This document shows, piece after piece, positions 1 through 8,234 of a DNA stretch of 58,294 nt (position 1 is the first letter of the stretch; each line of letters opens with the position of its first letter). The stretch is from Comamonadaceae bacterium (lineage in GTDB: Bacteria; Pseudomonadota; Gammaproteobacteria; Burkholderiales; Burkholderiaceae_C): assembly GCA_947378785.1 (NCBI GenBank), contig CANCLK010000010.1:1-58294 (forward strand), written 5' to 3'. The notes under the pieces are model-generated. The model ran no database searches, was not told the DNA's origin, and worked only from the letters and a program-made list of their open reading frames with translations. The position numbers and the translations under genes are program-made.

Positions 1-309
1 GTCTTCCAAGACCCGAGGTACGGCACAGCCTGGGAAGACGAGCGGGCCTTTAGGCGCAGCTTCTGGACACCGACGCTCGCCGGCCTGGGCATCCGCTACC
101 GCAGGCCGTACAACATGCGCCACACCTACGCCACCACCATGCTGATGGCCGGCATGAACCATTCGTTCTGCGCCAAGCAGATGGGCCACAGCGTGGACCA
201 GTTCCAACGGACCTACACCAAGTGGATTGACGGCGATCAAAACGACCGTGAATTGGAGCTGTTGGAGCAGGCCATGGGCACGCCGCGAAAGAAGATCAGC
301 GGCATTTGA
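1..309 (+). CDS. Tyrosine recombinase (phage-type integrase), C-terminal fragment cut by the window edge
   Basis: The reading frame is open from base 1 to the TGA at 307-309 and gives the last 102 residues of a site-specific recombinase. Counting from base 1, the box II arginine is R40 in NMRHTYAT, the GH motif histidine is H63 in MGHS, and the nucleophilic tyrosine is Y72 in RTYTKW. The H-to-Y spacing of 9 is normal for the family. The residue three before the arginine is Y instead of the usual H, a variant I associate with DUF3596-type integrases. The gene points towards the 3' end of the tRNA-His gene about 120 bases away, the usual arrangement for an element integrated in a tRNA. The N-terminus and the rest of the element lie to the left, so whether the gene is intact cannot be judged. 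Confidence 0.85.
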   Translation, partial: VFQDPRYGTAWEDERAFRRSFWTPTLAGLGIRYRRPYNMRHTYATTMLMAGMNHSFCAKQMGHSVDQFQRTYTKWIDGDQNDRELELLEQAMGTPRKKISGI

Positions 310-327
310 AGTGTACCCAGACAAACA

Positions 328-353
328 AAAGCCCGGTCATGCCGGGCTTTGTT
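328..353 (+). terminator. Intrinsic terminator after the integrase gene
   Basis: GCCCGG (331-336) and CCGGGC (342-347) form a stem with a TCATG loop. It is flanked by AAA before and TTT after, then a short T-rich run. It lies 20 bases after the integrase stop codon, so it probably ends that transcript. Confidence 0.7.
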
Positions 354-427
354 ATTTGCGAAGTGTGCCCGGCGTGTGCCTGAGAACTTGCAAAGTGCGC
401 TAAGTTGTTGATCTTAAACGCTTATTT

Positions 428-504
428 TGGGGTGGCTGATGGGGCTCGAACCCACGACAACAGGAATCACAATCCTGGACTCTACCAACTGAGCTACAGC
501 CACC
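428..504 (-). tRNA. tRNA-His (anticodon GUG)
   Basis: Read on the minus strand, this gives a complete 77-nt cloverleaf. It has the extra G at position -1 paired against discriminator C73, which is typical of bacterial tRNA-His, and a D arm with GCTCAGTTGGTAGAG. The anticodon stem closes the loop TTGTGAT (anticodon GTG), the T arm contains GGTTCGAGCCC, and CCA is encoded at the 3' end. The 3' end faces the integrase fragment, so it is the likely attachment site for the element on the left. Confidence 0.96.
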
Positions 505-540
505 GAAGGACGAAATTATAACGGTAACTTGGGCTCCAAA

Positions 541-2490
541 TTACCTCGACGCAGCCTGACTTGCATTCGCTTCCATCACGGCTTGCCCTGGAACGGGTCT
601 TGGCGCCGTGATCTCAACCTTGAAACGCTCTTGCATAAGCTTGTAGTAGGCCAAGCTTTCGGCGGCGGTCCACCACTGCGCGTACTGGGCGCGCTCTTGC
701 TGGGTAGCGGCTGCGTCGCGTGGGTCGCGTGGCAGCACCTTGGTCACCTTGACAACTGCGTAGCCTTGGCCGCCCAAGTCAACGCCTACCAGCACCGGCA
801 AAGCGGCTGGGTCGGAACGCAAGACTGCATCAAGCAACGGGCCTGGCAAGTTTTTGGAGTCTGCGCGTGAGATCACCAACGATTCAGGCAAAGCAGCTGT
901 GGCGGCATTGGCTTTCCAGTCAGCCAGTTTGGCACTGCCTTCTTTGCGGGCTTCTTCTGCGCTGCGGCTGGCAAGCCAGCGGGCGCGAACGCTTTCTTTC
1001 ACCTCAGTCAAAGGCAGCGTACGAACCGGCGTGTACTGCACAACGCGTCCAGCGGCCAACTGATTGGGGCCGACCTCAGTCGCTTCGGTGTTGCGTTTTT
1101 TCTCAATCGAGTCAGCGGAAAAAAGGGCCGCGAGGAACTTAGGATTGGCCAGCGGTCCAGCCACACCGGGCGCAGGGCTGCGGCTGACATTGTTGGCGCT
1201 ACGGATGTCTAGCTTCAGGCGATCGGCCACGGGCTTCAGGCTGTCGGCTTGTTCGTACACGCCGTTGGTAAAGAGCTCCGCAGATTCGGCAAATTTCTGT
1301 TGAACCTGCTGCTTTTTCAAGTCGGCTTCGAGGGTCGGCCGCAGTTCTTCAAAGCTGCGTTGCTTGGGCGTCTTGATGTCTGTCAAACGGATGATGTGAT
1401 AACCAAAGTCTGACTCCACGAGATCGCTGATCTCGCCCTTCTTCAGGGTGAAAGCCGCATCTTCAAAGGGCTTGACCATGGCGCCGCGCGCAAAAAATTC
1501 AAGGTCTCCACCTTTGGCTGCAGAGCCGGTGTCTTGGGAGTTCTTGCGGGCAGTGTCGGCAAAAGTTTCAGGCGCCTTGCGCAGCAGCGCTAGCAGTTCA
1601 GTGGCCTTGGCTTTGGCCACGGCACGATCTGTAGCCGGTGCGGATTTAGGAGCATTGATCAAGATGTGGCTGGCTCGGCGCTCTTCAGCACCACTCAGCC
1701 TCTCAATGTTTTGATCGTAGTAAGTCTTCAGGTCTTGCGGGTTGACAACGATGGCCTTGCTGACCGCATCGGCATCCAGTACCACGTACTCAACGCTGGC
1801 CTGCTCGGGTGCGCGAAAGAGGGTTTGGTTGGATTGGTAGTACTGCTCCAGATCCGCATCGGTCGGTTTGAGTTTTGCGGCGTAGGTAGCCGGGCTAAAG
1901 CGGGCCAACTGCAGCTCACGTTTTTCAAAGTAAGCGTTGAGTGCCGCGTCAGCGGCGCCGGCTGACGAAAAACCAGTCGCGGTCACGCCAGACATGACTT
2001 GACGGGTCGACAGATCCGCACGCACGCTGGCTTCAAACATGTCGGGCGTCATGCCCTGCGCACCGACCAACTGGCGGTAACGATCCATGTCGAGTGAACC
2101 GTCCGGCTTGCGCAGCGCGGCAATTTGCGGGTTGCCTTGCAACTCACGCGCCAGTCGCTGGTCGCTGGTGGTCAGCAAGGACTTGGCCGAAGCCGCTGCC
2201 ATGACACGGTCGCGAACCATGCGCTCCAGCGTGGCGTAGCGGGCTTCAGGGGAGTCCAGCAGTTTCACGTCCAAGGTGGGCATGGAGACGCGAATTTGGT
2301 CGACTTCGATGCGGTGCGCCGCATCCCAATCAGCCTGCGTGATGTTTTTACCGTCGACGCGGGCGACCGTCGCGCTGCTGTCAGATGAACGAGTGTGATC
2401 GTTCAAGCCAAGCAAAACGAAGGACGGCACGATCAGCAAAAAGAGCAACCACATCGTGATTTTGGTGTGCTTGCGAATGAAATCAAACAT
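541..2490 (-). CDS. ppiD: PpiD-type periplasmic chaperone / peptidyl-prolyl isomerase (SurA/parvulin family)
   Basis: This 649-residue protein is close to the usual length for PpiD. A short basic cytoplasmic start is followed by one membrane anchor (about residues 12-30), so most of the protein faces the periplasm. Residues 40-230 form a SurA-N-like chaperone region. A parvulin domain follows at about 268-372, with ERRASHILI at its start and the [10 protein letters not shown] and GYHIIRLTD segments. The family helps fold outer-membrane proteins as they leave the Sec translocon. Many PpiD parvulin domains are inactive as isomerases, so the chaperone role is the safer statement. Downstream of its start the order ppiD, tRNA-Val, HU gene is all on the minus strand. 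The ATG at 2490 opens directly into the anchor sequence, which supports the start. Confidence 0.93.
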   Translation of the reverse strand: MFDFIRKHTKITMWLLFLLIVPSFVLLGLNDHTRSSDSSATVARVDGKNITQADWDAAHRIEVDQIRVSMPTLDVKLLDSPEARYATLERMVRDRVMAAASAKSLLTTSDQRLARELQGNPQIAALRKPDGSLDMDRYRQLVGAQGMTPDMFEASVRADLSTRQVMSGVTATGFSSAGAADAALNAYFEKRELQLARFSPATYAAKLKPTDADLEQYYQSNQTLFRAPEQASVEYVVLDADAVSKAIVVNPQDLKTYYDQNIERLSGAEERRASHILINAPKSAPATDRAVAKAKATELLALLRKAPETFADTARKNSQDTGSAAKGGDLEFFARGAMVKPFEDAAFTLKKGEISDLVESDFGYHIIRLTDIKTPKQRSFEELRPTLEADLKKQQVQQKFAESAELFTNGVYEQADSLKPVADRLKLDIRSANNVSRSPAPGVAGPLANPKFLAALFSADSIEKKRNTEATEVGPNQLAAGRVVQYTPVRTLPLTEVKESVRARWLASRSAEEARKEGSAKLADWKANAATAALPESLVISRADSKNLPGPLLDAVLRSDPAALPVLVGVDLGGQGYAVVKVTKVLPRDPRDAAATQQERAQYAQWWTAAESLAYYKLMQERFKVEITAPRPVPGQAVMEANASQAASR

Positions 2491-2516
2491 CTAAAAAGTC
2501 CTGTGTGACAGCCAAG

Positions 2517-2530
2517 GATTGCGCGCAATC
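2517..2530. promoter_or_regulatory. Perfect 14-bp palindrome upstream of ppiD
   Basis: GATTGCGCGCAATC is its own reverse complement and lies 27 bases upstream of the ppiD start codon, where a promoter or operator would be expected. No regulator is recognised. A chance GC-rich palindrome is possible. Confidence 0.3.
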
Positions 2531-2633
2531 AAAGTGCCGCGATGAGTCTAAAAGCCAATCTGTAATTATGCCTTCGCCGCCGAGGCTGCGGCAGCGCCCA
2601 AAACAGCACTCACGGTGCGCTCAAGCAGCACGC

Positions 2634-2664
2634 AAAAAAAGGGGCTTACATCGCTGTAAACCCC
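2634..2664 (-). terminator. Intrinsic terminator after tRNA-Val
   Basis: On the minus strand, GGGGTTTACA and TGTAAGCCCC pair as a ten-base stem around GCGA and are followed by seven T residues. The hairpin begins 22 bases after the tRNA 3' end and separates the tRNA from ppiD. Confidence 0.85.
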
Positions 2665-2685
2665 TTGTTTTATTGGAGAAGTTGG

Positions 2686-2761
2686 TGGTGGGTGCTGACG
2701 GGCTCGAACCGCCGACCTACGCCGTGTAAGGGCGCTGCTCTACCAACTGAGCTAAGCACCC
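2686..2761 (-). tRNA. tRNA-Val (anticodon UAC)
   Basis: The minus strand gives a full 76-nt cloverleaf: acceptor stem GGGTGCT/AGCACCC, D arm with GCTCAGTTGGTAGAGC, anticodon loop CTTACAC (TAC), T arm with GGTTCGAGCCC, discriminator A and an encoded CCA. It lies between the HU gene and ppiD, and a terminator follows directly. Confidence 0.96.
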
Positions 2762-2788
2762 AACTTCTGAACTCTTATTTTGTCTGCT

Positions 2789-3061
2789 TCAGTTCAACGC
2801 GTCTTTGAGGGCTTTACCCGGACGGAATTTTGGAACTTTGGCAGCTTTGATCTTAATCTCATCGCCAGTGCGTGGGTTGCGGCCAGTGCGGGCAGCGCGA
2901 ACGCCAACGGCGAAAGTTCCAAAACCGACCAAAGCCACGGCATCGCCAGCTTTCAGGGTCTCAGTGATAGCGCCGATGGTGGCCTCAAGCGCGCGCGTGG
3001 CGGATGCTTTGGAGATATCGGCCTGCTCGGCAATGTGTTCGATCAATTCAGTTTTGTTCAC
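2789..3061 (-). CDS. hupB: HU-type histone-like DNA-binding protein
   Basis: The 90-residue product has the length and sequence pattern of [14 protein letters not shown] at the start, the GFGTFAV turn, and the DNA-binding arm signature [12 protein letters not shown] ending in [16 protein letters not shown] forms dimers that bend and compact DNA in the nucleoid. HU rather than IHF is favoured by the overall pattern and length. The gene is followed on the same strand by tRNA-Val and ppiD, and the HU-PpiD neighbourhood is common in proteobacteria. Confidence 0.95.
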   Translation of the reverse strand: MNKTELIEHIAEQADISKASATRALEATIGAITETLKAGDAVALVGFGTFAVGVRAARTGRNPRTGDEIKIKAAKVPKFRPGKALKDALN

Positions 3062-3208
3062 AAGGGATCCTCGGTGATGTCAAAAAAATCATCTGGTTTG
3101 AAGCTCTGAAGCTTCTGACAGACAGCCCCCTTAATCGCCAAAAGCAGAATAAGCGGGAACGGGTGGTTCGCGACAAGCGCAATTAGCGGCTTGAAGCGCA
3201 AACGATAA

Positions 3209-3280
3209 GGCGCCCTGAAGGCGCCCCCACCGACACAATAATAGTCGCAACGCCTCACTTGCTTTTTTTCGTAAGTGAGG
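3209..3280. repeat. Two inverted repeats in the 259-base gap between the HU gene and the tartrate dehydrogenase gene
   Basis: GGCGCC at 3209-3214 and 3220-3225 surrounds CTGAA. CCTCACTT at 3253-3260 pairs with AAGTGAGG at 3273-3280 around a T-rich loop. Both lie after the dehydrogenase stop codon and before the HU gene, both on the minus strand. They could act as terminator hairpins for the first gene, but neither is followed by a clear U run. Nothing else was recognised in the gap, which must also contain the HU promoter. Confidence 0.45.
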
Positions 3281-3320
3281 GGCGGATTCTAGTCTTTTTT
3301 ACAGATGCCGAGCTTCGACA

Positions 3321-4418
3321 TCACACGGCAGCCGCAATCGCCTTGCCAACGTCGGCCGTGCCAGCCGTGCCGCCCAAGTCGGGGGTCCGCGGTGCGCCGC
3401 TACCAGGTGCCAGCGTCTTTTCAATGGCGCTGAGAATCGCGTCGTGCGCTTCTTTGTGGCCGAGAAACTCCAACATCATCGCGCCACACCAGATCTGGCC
3501 AATCGGGTTGGCTAAATTGCGGCCAGCGATATCGGGAGCCGATCCGTGGACTGGCTCAAACAACGACGGGAACTTGCGCTCCGGGTTGAGGTTGGCGCTA
3601 GGCGCAATGGCGATAGTGCCCGTGCAAGCGGGACCCAAGTCGCTCAAGATGTCGCCGAACAAATTGCTGGCAACGACCACGTCAAAGAAGTCAGGACGCT
3701 GTACGAAGTGCGCGGTCAGGATGTCAATGTGGAACTTGTCCAAGCGCAGGTCTGGGTAGCCTTTGGCCATCTCTTCAACGCGTTCATCCCAGTAAGGCAT
3801 GGAAATCGAAATGCCGTTCGACTTGGTCGCGCTGGTCAGGTGCTTTTTAGGACGCGACTGAGCCAGTTCAAACGCAAACTTCAGCACGCGGTCCACCCCG
3901 ATACGGGTGAACACTGACTCTTGCAAAACGAACTCACGATCGGTGCCGGGGAAGGCGCGGCCACCAATGCTGGAGTATTCGCCTTCGGTGTTTTCGCGAA
4001 CGATGTAAAAGTCGATTTCGCCAGGGGCACGTGCGCTACCGTCACGCCGCACTACCGGGGCGATGATGCCGGGCATCAAGCGTGCTGGGCGCAGGTTGAT
4101 GTACTGGTCAAACTCACGCCTAAAGAGCAGCAACGAGCCCCACAAGGACACGTGATCGGCAATTTTTTCAGGCCAGCCGACAGCGCCGAAATAAATGGCG
4201 TCATGCCCACCGACCAGGTCCTTCCAGTTGTCCGGCATCATCTGACCGTGCTTCTCGTAGTAGTCCCAGCTGGCAAAGTCGAAGTGGTCGAACTGCAGAT
4301 CAATGCCGAATTTTGTCGCTGCGGCTTCCATCACGCGAACGCCCTCAGGCATGGTTTCTTTGCCGATGCCGTCGCCCGCGATCACAGCGATTCTTTTTTT
4401 ACCGATATTCGTAGCCAT
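3321..4418 (-). CDS. ttuC: Tartrate/D-malate dehydrogenase of the isopropylmalate dehydrogenase family
   Basis: This 365-residue NAD-dependent beta-decarboxylating dehydrogenase starts KKRIAVIAGDGIGKE, the nucleotide-domain opening of the IMDH/ICDH superfamily. The segments YFGAVGWP, YINLRPARL, VRENTEGEYSSIGG and NLFGDILSDL carry the substrate arginines, the catalytic acid and the metal-binding aspartates. VGWP and the SLLLFRREFDQYINL stretch fit the tartrate dehydrogenase (TtuC) / D-malate dehydrogenase (DmlA) branch better than LeuB, and no leuCD genes are nearby. The family oxidises tartrate, D-malate and related 2-hydroxyacids. The gene follows a haloacetate-dehalogenase-like gene on the same strand, 25 bases away, so they are probably co-transcribed. 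A LysR gene is divergent beyond them, much as dmlR is to dmlA in E. coli. Confidence 0.85.
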   Translation of the reverse strand: MATNIGKKRIAVIAGDGIGKETMPEGVRVMEAAATKFGIDLQFDHFDFASWDYYEKHGQMMPDNWKDLVGGHDAIYFGAVGWPEKIADHVSLWGSLLLFRREFDQYINLRPARLMPGIIAPVVRRDGSARAPGEIDFYIVRENTEGEYSSIGGRAFPGTDREFVLQESVFTRIGVDRVLKFAFELAQSRPKKHLTSATKSNGISISMPYWDERVEEMAKGYPDLRLDKFHIDILTAHFVQRPDFFDVVVASNLFGDILSDLGPACTGTIAIAPSANLNPERKFPSLFEPVHGSAPDIAGRNLANPIGQIWCGAMMLEFLGHKEAHDAILSAIEKTLAPGSGAPRTPDLGGTAGTADVGKAIAAAV

Positions 4419-4443
4419 GGTGTGTCCTTAGTTAAAAAATTGT

Positions 4444-5349
4444 TCAGGGTTTGAAAAACTGGAAAGCCTCGTCAAGCAACAGTTCTGGTGCTTCTTCGGC
4501 GATGTAATGACCGCAGGACAAACTTCGGCCAGTCATGTTTTGAGCGCGTTCAGCCCACAGGCCCGGCACGTCAAAGCACTTGCCGACAGCGCCATGCTCA
4601 CCCCACAAGACGCGCAGCGGCTGCGTGAGTTTGAGGCCGGCAGCCACATCGGCGCGGTCATGCAGCAAGTCAATGGTGGCCGAGGCGCGGTAATCTTCGC
4701 ACAGGCTCATGGCCGTGCCCGGAATCTGCGCACAACGCTCGTATTCAACCAGCGCTTCCGGCGCAAAAGCGGCCAGTCCGGCATGCCGCTTACCCATCAC
4801 GCTGCGCACATAGCGAACCGGGTCAGACTCGATCAAAGCCTCTGGCAACGGCGGTGGTTGGATCAAGAAAAACCAGTGCCAGTAAGCCCGGGCAAACGCA
4901 TCAGAGGTGTTGTTGTACATGCCCAGCGTGGGCGCTATGTCGAGCAGCATCAGGCGCTCTACTTTGTCTGCATGGTCTTGCGCCAGTCGGTGCGCCACGC
5001 GCGCGCCCCGGTCGTGCGCCAAGACCTGAAAGCGGTCAAACCCGTAGTGCCGCATCACGGCCACGGCGTCTTGCGCCATGGCTCGCTTGGAATAAGGCGT
5101 GTGATCGGCGTCACTGAGCACACGGTTTGAGTCACCATAGCCGCGCAAGTCCATCATCACCACCGTGAACGACTGACTCAGCGCGCCCGCCACGCGGTGC
5201 CACATGGCCTGCGTCTGCGGATGGCCATGCAACAACAGCAAAGGCGCGCCACTGCCGCCCATGCGCGTGCACAAATGGCCCGCTGGACCGGCCACATCGA
5301 TCGCCTCAAAACCTTCAAAGATCACAGACTGTCCATTTTTTGAATTCAC
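4444..5349 (-). CDS. Haloacetate dehalogenase, predicted fluoroacetate type
   Basis: This is a 301-residue alpha/beta hydrolase. All residues I know to be needed in fluoroacetate dehalogenases can be placed: nucleophile D113 followed by R114 and R117 (AHDRGARVAHR, carboxylate binding), D137 (LLDIAPT), H158-W159 (YWHWFFLIQPPP) and Y220 (CEDYRA), which form the halide pocket, and catalytic H281 (CGHYIAEE). Positions and spacing match the Rhodopseudomonas enzyme RPA1163 within one to three residues. The family hydrolyses the C-F bond of fluoroacetate to glycolate; chloroacetate is an alternative substrate. The first codon is GTG at 5349, and the start agrees with family length. A pocket tryptophan seen in RPA1163 near residue 185 is not obvious here. 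The gene is upstream of ttuC and divergent from a LysR gene. Confidence 0.8.
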   Translation of the reverse strand: MNSKNGQSVIFEGFEAIDVAGPAGHLCTRMGGSGAPLLLLHGHPQTQAMWHRVAGALSQSFTVVMMDLRGYGDSNRVLSDADHTPYSKRAMAQDAVAVMRHYGFDRFQVLAHDRGARVAHRLAQDHADKVERLMLLDIAPTLGMYNNTSDAFARAYWHWFFLIQPPPLPEALIESDPVRYVRSVMGKRHAGLAAFAPEALVEYERCAQIPGTAMSLCEDYRASATIDLLHDRADVAAGLKLTQPLRVLWGEHGAVGKCFDVPGLWAERAQNMTGRSLSCGHYIAEEAPELLLDEAFQFFKP

Positions 5350-5381
5350 TGCTGGGATTTTGAAGCACTATCAGGGTCGAC

Positions 5382-5409
5382 TCAAGCAATAATCAAGCAA
5401 TTGATTATT
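5382..5409. promoter_or_regulatory. Putative LysR operator between the dehalogenase and LysR genes
   Basis: A perfect nine-base inverted repeat, AATAATCAA (5388-5396) and TTGATTATT (5401-5409), surrounds GCAA. Overlapping it is a direct repeat TCAAGCAAT at 5382-5390 and 5393-5401, one helical turn apart. The site lies in the short divergent intergenic space, as expected for LysR autoregulation and target activation. Its use by this LysR protein is inferred. Confidence 0.6.
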
Positions 5410-5449
5410 TCTTTTAAAGCACTAATTAACATCCTTGGCAGACAACAAA

Positions 5450-6400
5450 ATGGACCGTATTGATCTCAAATTAGTCCTTGCTGTGCGCGAACATGGCAGC
5501 TTGGCGGGTGCGGCCCTGCGACTGGATGTGGCGCCGTCGGTCGTGACCAAACGCCTGGCCGCACTCGAAGCCAAACTCGGCCAGAAACTGTTTCAGCGCA
5601 CCACGCGGCGTGTGAGTGCAACTGCCGAAGGCGAGACTTTGTGCGAACGCGCCATCGTCCTGCTGCAAGGGTTTGAGGCCCTGGAGGCCGAGCTACAAGA
5701 ACGCAAGGCCGAACCGACCGGTTTGATCCGGCTCGCCGCGACCTTCGGCTTTGGCCGCTTGTGGTTGGGACCGGCGCTGGCCAGTTTCCAAACCCAGTAC
5801 CCGCGCATAGAGATTCAGTTACAGCTCACCGAACAATTGCCAGATTTAGCCGCTGACGGTTATGACGGTGCCATCTGGCTGTGGTCGGTCGACAGCCGGC
5901 AAGCAGCGCAGTGGGTGTCGCGGCGGCTGGCGCGCAACCAGCGCGTGCTGGTCGCCGCCCCGGCCTATCTCAAGCAACGCGGGCTGCCCGCCACCCCGGA
6001 AGCGCTGAAAGACCACGCCTGCCTGATCGTGCGCGAAAACGGCAACGCAGCCGGTCAGCGCTTTGACAGTTGGACTTTGCAAAAAGAGCGCACCAAGTCG
6101 CCCATCCGGGTACGGGTGAGCGGCCCACTCTCCAGCAACTCTGGCGAATTGGTACGCGACTGGTGCACGGCAGGACACGGCATCATGCTGCGCAGCCTGT
6201 GGGACATTGCGCCGCAACTGGCCACAGGTGAATTGGTCCGCGTGCTACCAGACCATGCCATGCCAGACGCCGACATTCACTGGTTGGCACCTTACCGGGC
6301 AGATGCGCCGCGGCGGATTCGGTTGCTGATCGATTTTTTGGTGACGCAGTTTGCTGCGGCACCTTGGGAAACGAAGATGTCCTCGGCTTTCAACGCTTGA
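5450..6400 (+). CDS. LysR-family transcriptional regulator, divergent from the dehalogenase-dehydrogenase genes
   Basis: The product has about 316 residues, with a winged helix-turn-helix at the N-terminus (about residues 17-36, GSLAGAALRLDVAPSVVTKR) followed by the LysR linker and a two-lobe effector-binding domain. The closest subgroup by pattern is the DmlR/CrgA type. An upstream in-frame TTG at 5435 would add five residues; the ATG at 5450 gives the normal start MDRIDLKLVLAV. The gene is divergent from the dehalogenase gene and shares a short intergenic region with strong repeats, so it probably controls that operon. The effector may be a 2-hydroxyacid or a haloacid; this is inferred from the neighbours. 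Confidence 0.88.
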   Translation: MDRIDLKLVLAVREHGSLAGAALRLDVAPSVVTKRLAALEAKLGQKLFQRTTRRVSATAEGETLCERAIVLLQGFEALEAELQERKAEPTGLIRLAATFGFGRLWLGPALASFQTQYPRIEIQLQLTEQLPDLAADGYDGAIWLWSVDSRQAAQWVSRRLARNQRVLVAAPAYLKQRGLPATPEALKDHACLIVRENGNAAGQRFDSWTLQKERTKSPIRVRVSGPLSSNSGELVRDWCTAGHGIMLRSLWDIAPQLATGELVRVLPDHAMPDADIHWLAPYRADAPRRIRLLIDFLVTQFAAAPWETKMSSAFNA

Positions 6401-6503
6401 GAACAAGACGCACCGAAGTTGTGCAATTTAAGCCTCATGGCACTAAAAGCGATTGGCATGGAGCTTGCGAATAGAACTGCACTATTCATTCACAAGGTCC
6501 GTC

Positions 6504-7445
6504 ATGCTTGCTCGCAGAAAATTCATCGCCACGATGGCCGCTACAGTCGCCAGCGCCTCACTGCCACTTGGGGCACTGGCTGCAGACAAAGTCATACGTG
6601 TTGGCACACTCAAGCTAATGCATTCCATCACGCCGCATTTTTATGAACAGTTTGCACCCCCTGGCTACAAAATTGAAGTCATTGCATTTGAAACACCCAC
6701 CGATGGCAAGAATGCTGTCGTGACCAAGTCCGTTGACTTCGGCGCGTTTGGCATTGCCGCTGCAACTTTGGGCGGTGCTGCCGGAGAACCCGTGGTGGTG
6801 GTGGGTGCACAGTGCAACAAAGGCATGGCCGTTGTTGCAGGTAAAGACTCTGACATCAATTCCATCAAGGCATTGAAGGGCAAAAAGGTCGGCATTCTTC
6901 CGGGTTCAACACAAGAGGTCGTGATCCTCGACCGACTCAAGCAAGAGGGACTGACCATCAAGGACATCCAGTCGGTGCGATTGGCTTTCAGCGAAATGCC
7001 GTCAGCGCTTGAGCGCGGTGATATTGACGCCTATGTCGGTGCCGAGCCAGGCCCCTCTATTTCCGTGAGTCGGGGCGTCGGTAAAGTCGTCGAATACCCC
7101 TATGGCACCCCAACCGGTTCGCTCAACATGGTGCTAGGAACGCACGCTGACACCGTAAAAACCAATCCCGCGTTGGTCAAGCTCTACCTGCAAATGCACC
7201 GTAAGGCCACTGACTATGTGCTGGCCAACCGGGCTGCATTCGTCGAGATGTCTGAGAAGAAACTGGGGCTGCCTGCCAAAACCGTTGAACTGGCCGCACC
7301 CAACATCGAACTGACTTGGCGGATTGACGAAGACTGGGTCACGCGGGCCAAATACTATGGTGCGCAAATGCTCGACAAAAAGCAGATACGCCAACTGCCT
7401 GACTACAAGTCATTCATCGACTCCAGCTTTGCCAAGAGTCTGTAG
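6504..7445 (+). CDS. ABC transporter substrate-binding protein, nitrate/sulfonate/taurine (NMT1/SsuA-like) family
   Basis: This is a 313-residue periplasmic binding protein. MLARRKFIATMAATVASA followed by LPLGALAAD is a signal peptide with twin arginines (R4, R5), so Tat export is possible. The mature part has the SsuA/TauA pattern: VIRVGTLKLMHSI, the DFGAFGIAAATL segment, and LKGKKVGILPGSTQEVV. An upstream in-frame start at 6453 would place 17 residues before the signal peptide and is rejected. The gene begins a tight operon with a permease (starting one base after this stop), an ATPase and a hydrolase. The ligand cannot be told from sequence; the family takes up sulfonates, nitrate, pyrimidines and aromatic acids. 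Confidence 0.85.
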   Translation: MLARRKFIATMAATVASASLPLGALAADKVIRVGTLKLMHSITPHFYEQFAPPGYKIEVIAFETPTDGKNAVVTKSVDFGAFGIAAATLGGAAGEPVVVVGAQCNKGMAVVAGKDSDINSIKALKGKKVGILPGSTQEVVILDRLKQEGLTIKDIQSVRLAFSEMPSALERGDIDAYVGAEPGPSISVSRGVGKVVEYPYGTPTGSLNMVLGTHADTVKTNPALVKLYLQMHRKATDYVLANRAAFVEMSEKKLGLPAKTVELAAPNIELTWRIDEDWVTRAKYYGAQMLDKKQIRQLPDYKSFIDSSFAKSL

Positions 7446-8234
7446 TTGAAGCCGGACACCTTGCGGCGTCTGCTGACGCCCGCCATTTTGCCGATGCTGT
7501 TGCTGCTGGCTTGGCATCTGGGCGTGCGAATGACGGGCACGCGTCTGATTCCGCTACCGCAGGACGTTGCGCTGATGCTGTACGACTTTGCGTTCGGCGG
7601 TATCTACGACGACGCCTTTAGTCAGACCCTTCATCAGCATTTGTGGAAATCAGTGACCCGCGTCTATGGTGGATTTTTCGCTGCGGCACTGGTGGCCATT
7701 CCACTGGGCTTGTTGGTTGGCAGAATCAAGCTGATACGCGAACTGGTCGACCCGACCTTGCAACTGCTGCGCCCCGTGCCCGTGACCGCGTGGCTGCCTT
7801 TGTCCATGATTTTTTTCGGCATTGGTCCCAATGCGGCTATTTTTCTGGTTTTCCTTGGCGCGTTCTACCCCATCGTTTTCAACACCATTTTTGGCGTTCG
7901 CTCTGTCGACGAGCGTTTGTTTGAAGCCGCGGCAATGCTGGGCTGCAAAGGCTCATCGCTGTTTCGACAGGTGGTGTTGCCCGCCGCCTTGCCCGCAATT
8001 TTGAATGGTCTGAGGCTGGGTCATGGCTTTGCATGGATTCTCATCGTGGTGGGCGAAATGACAGGGGTTCAGCAAGGTCTCGGAGCCGTGATCATGGACG
8101 GTCGCATGCTGTCGCGCTCAGAGCTGGTGATTGCAGGCATGGTGGTCATCGGTATCGCAGGTTTCGCGACCGACCGCCTGCTGGTCATGCTCAATAACCG
8201 CCTTCTCAAATGGAGTCCTCAGCACAATGTCTGA
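7446..8234 (+). CDS. ABC transporter permease, SsuC/TauC-like
   Basis: The 262-residue membrane protein starts with a TTG directly after the stop codon of the binding-protein gene, which suggests translational coupling. It has about six membrane segments. The family coupling motif EAAAMLGCKGSSLFRQVVLPAALP (about residues 159-182) contacts the ATPase. It forms the channel of the importer with the neighbouring binding protein and ATPase. The last eight bases overlap the start of the ATPase gene. Confidence 0.88.
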   Translation: MKPDTLRRLLTPAILPMLLLLAWHLGVRMTGTRLIPLPQDVALMLYDFAFGGIYDDAFSQTLHQHLWKSVTRVYGGFFAAALVAIPLGLLVGRIKLIRELVDPTLQLLRPVPVTAWLPLSMIFFGIGPNAAIFLVFLGAFYPIVFNTIFGVRSVDERLFEAAAMLGCKGSSLFRQVVLPAALPAILNGLRLGHGFAWILIVVGEMTGVQQGLGAVIMDGRMLSRSELVIAGMVVIGIAGFATDRLLVMLNNRLLKWSPQHNV

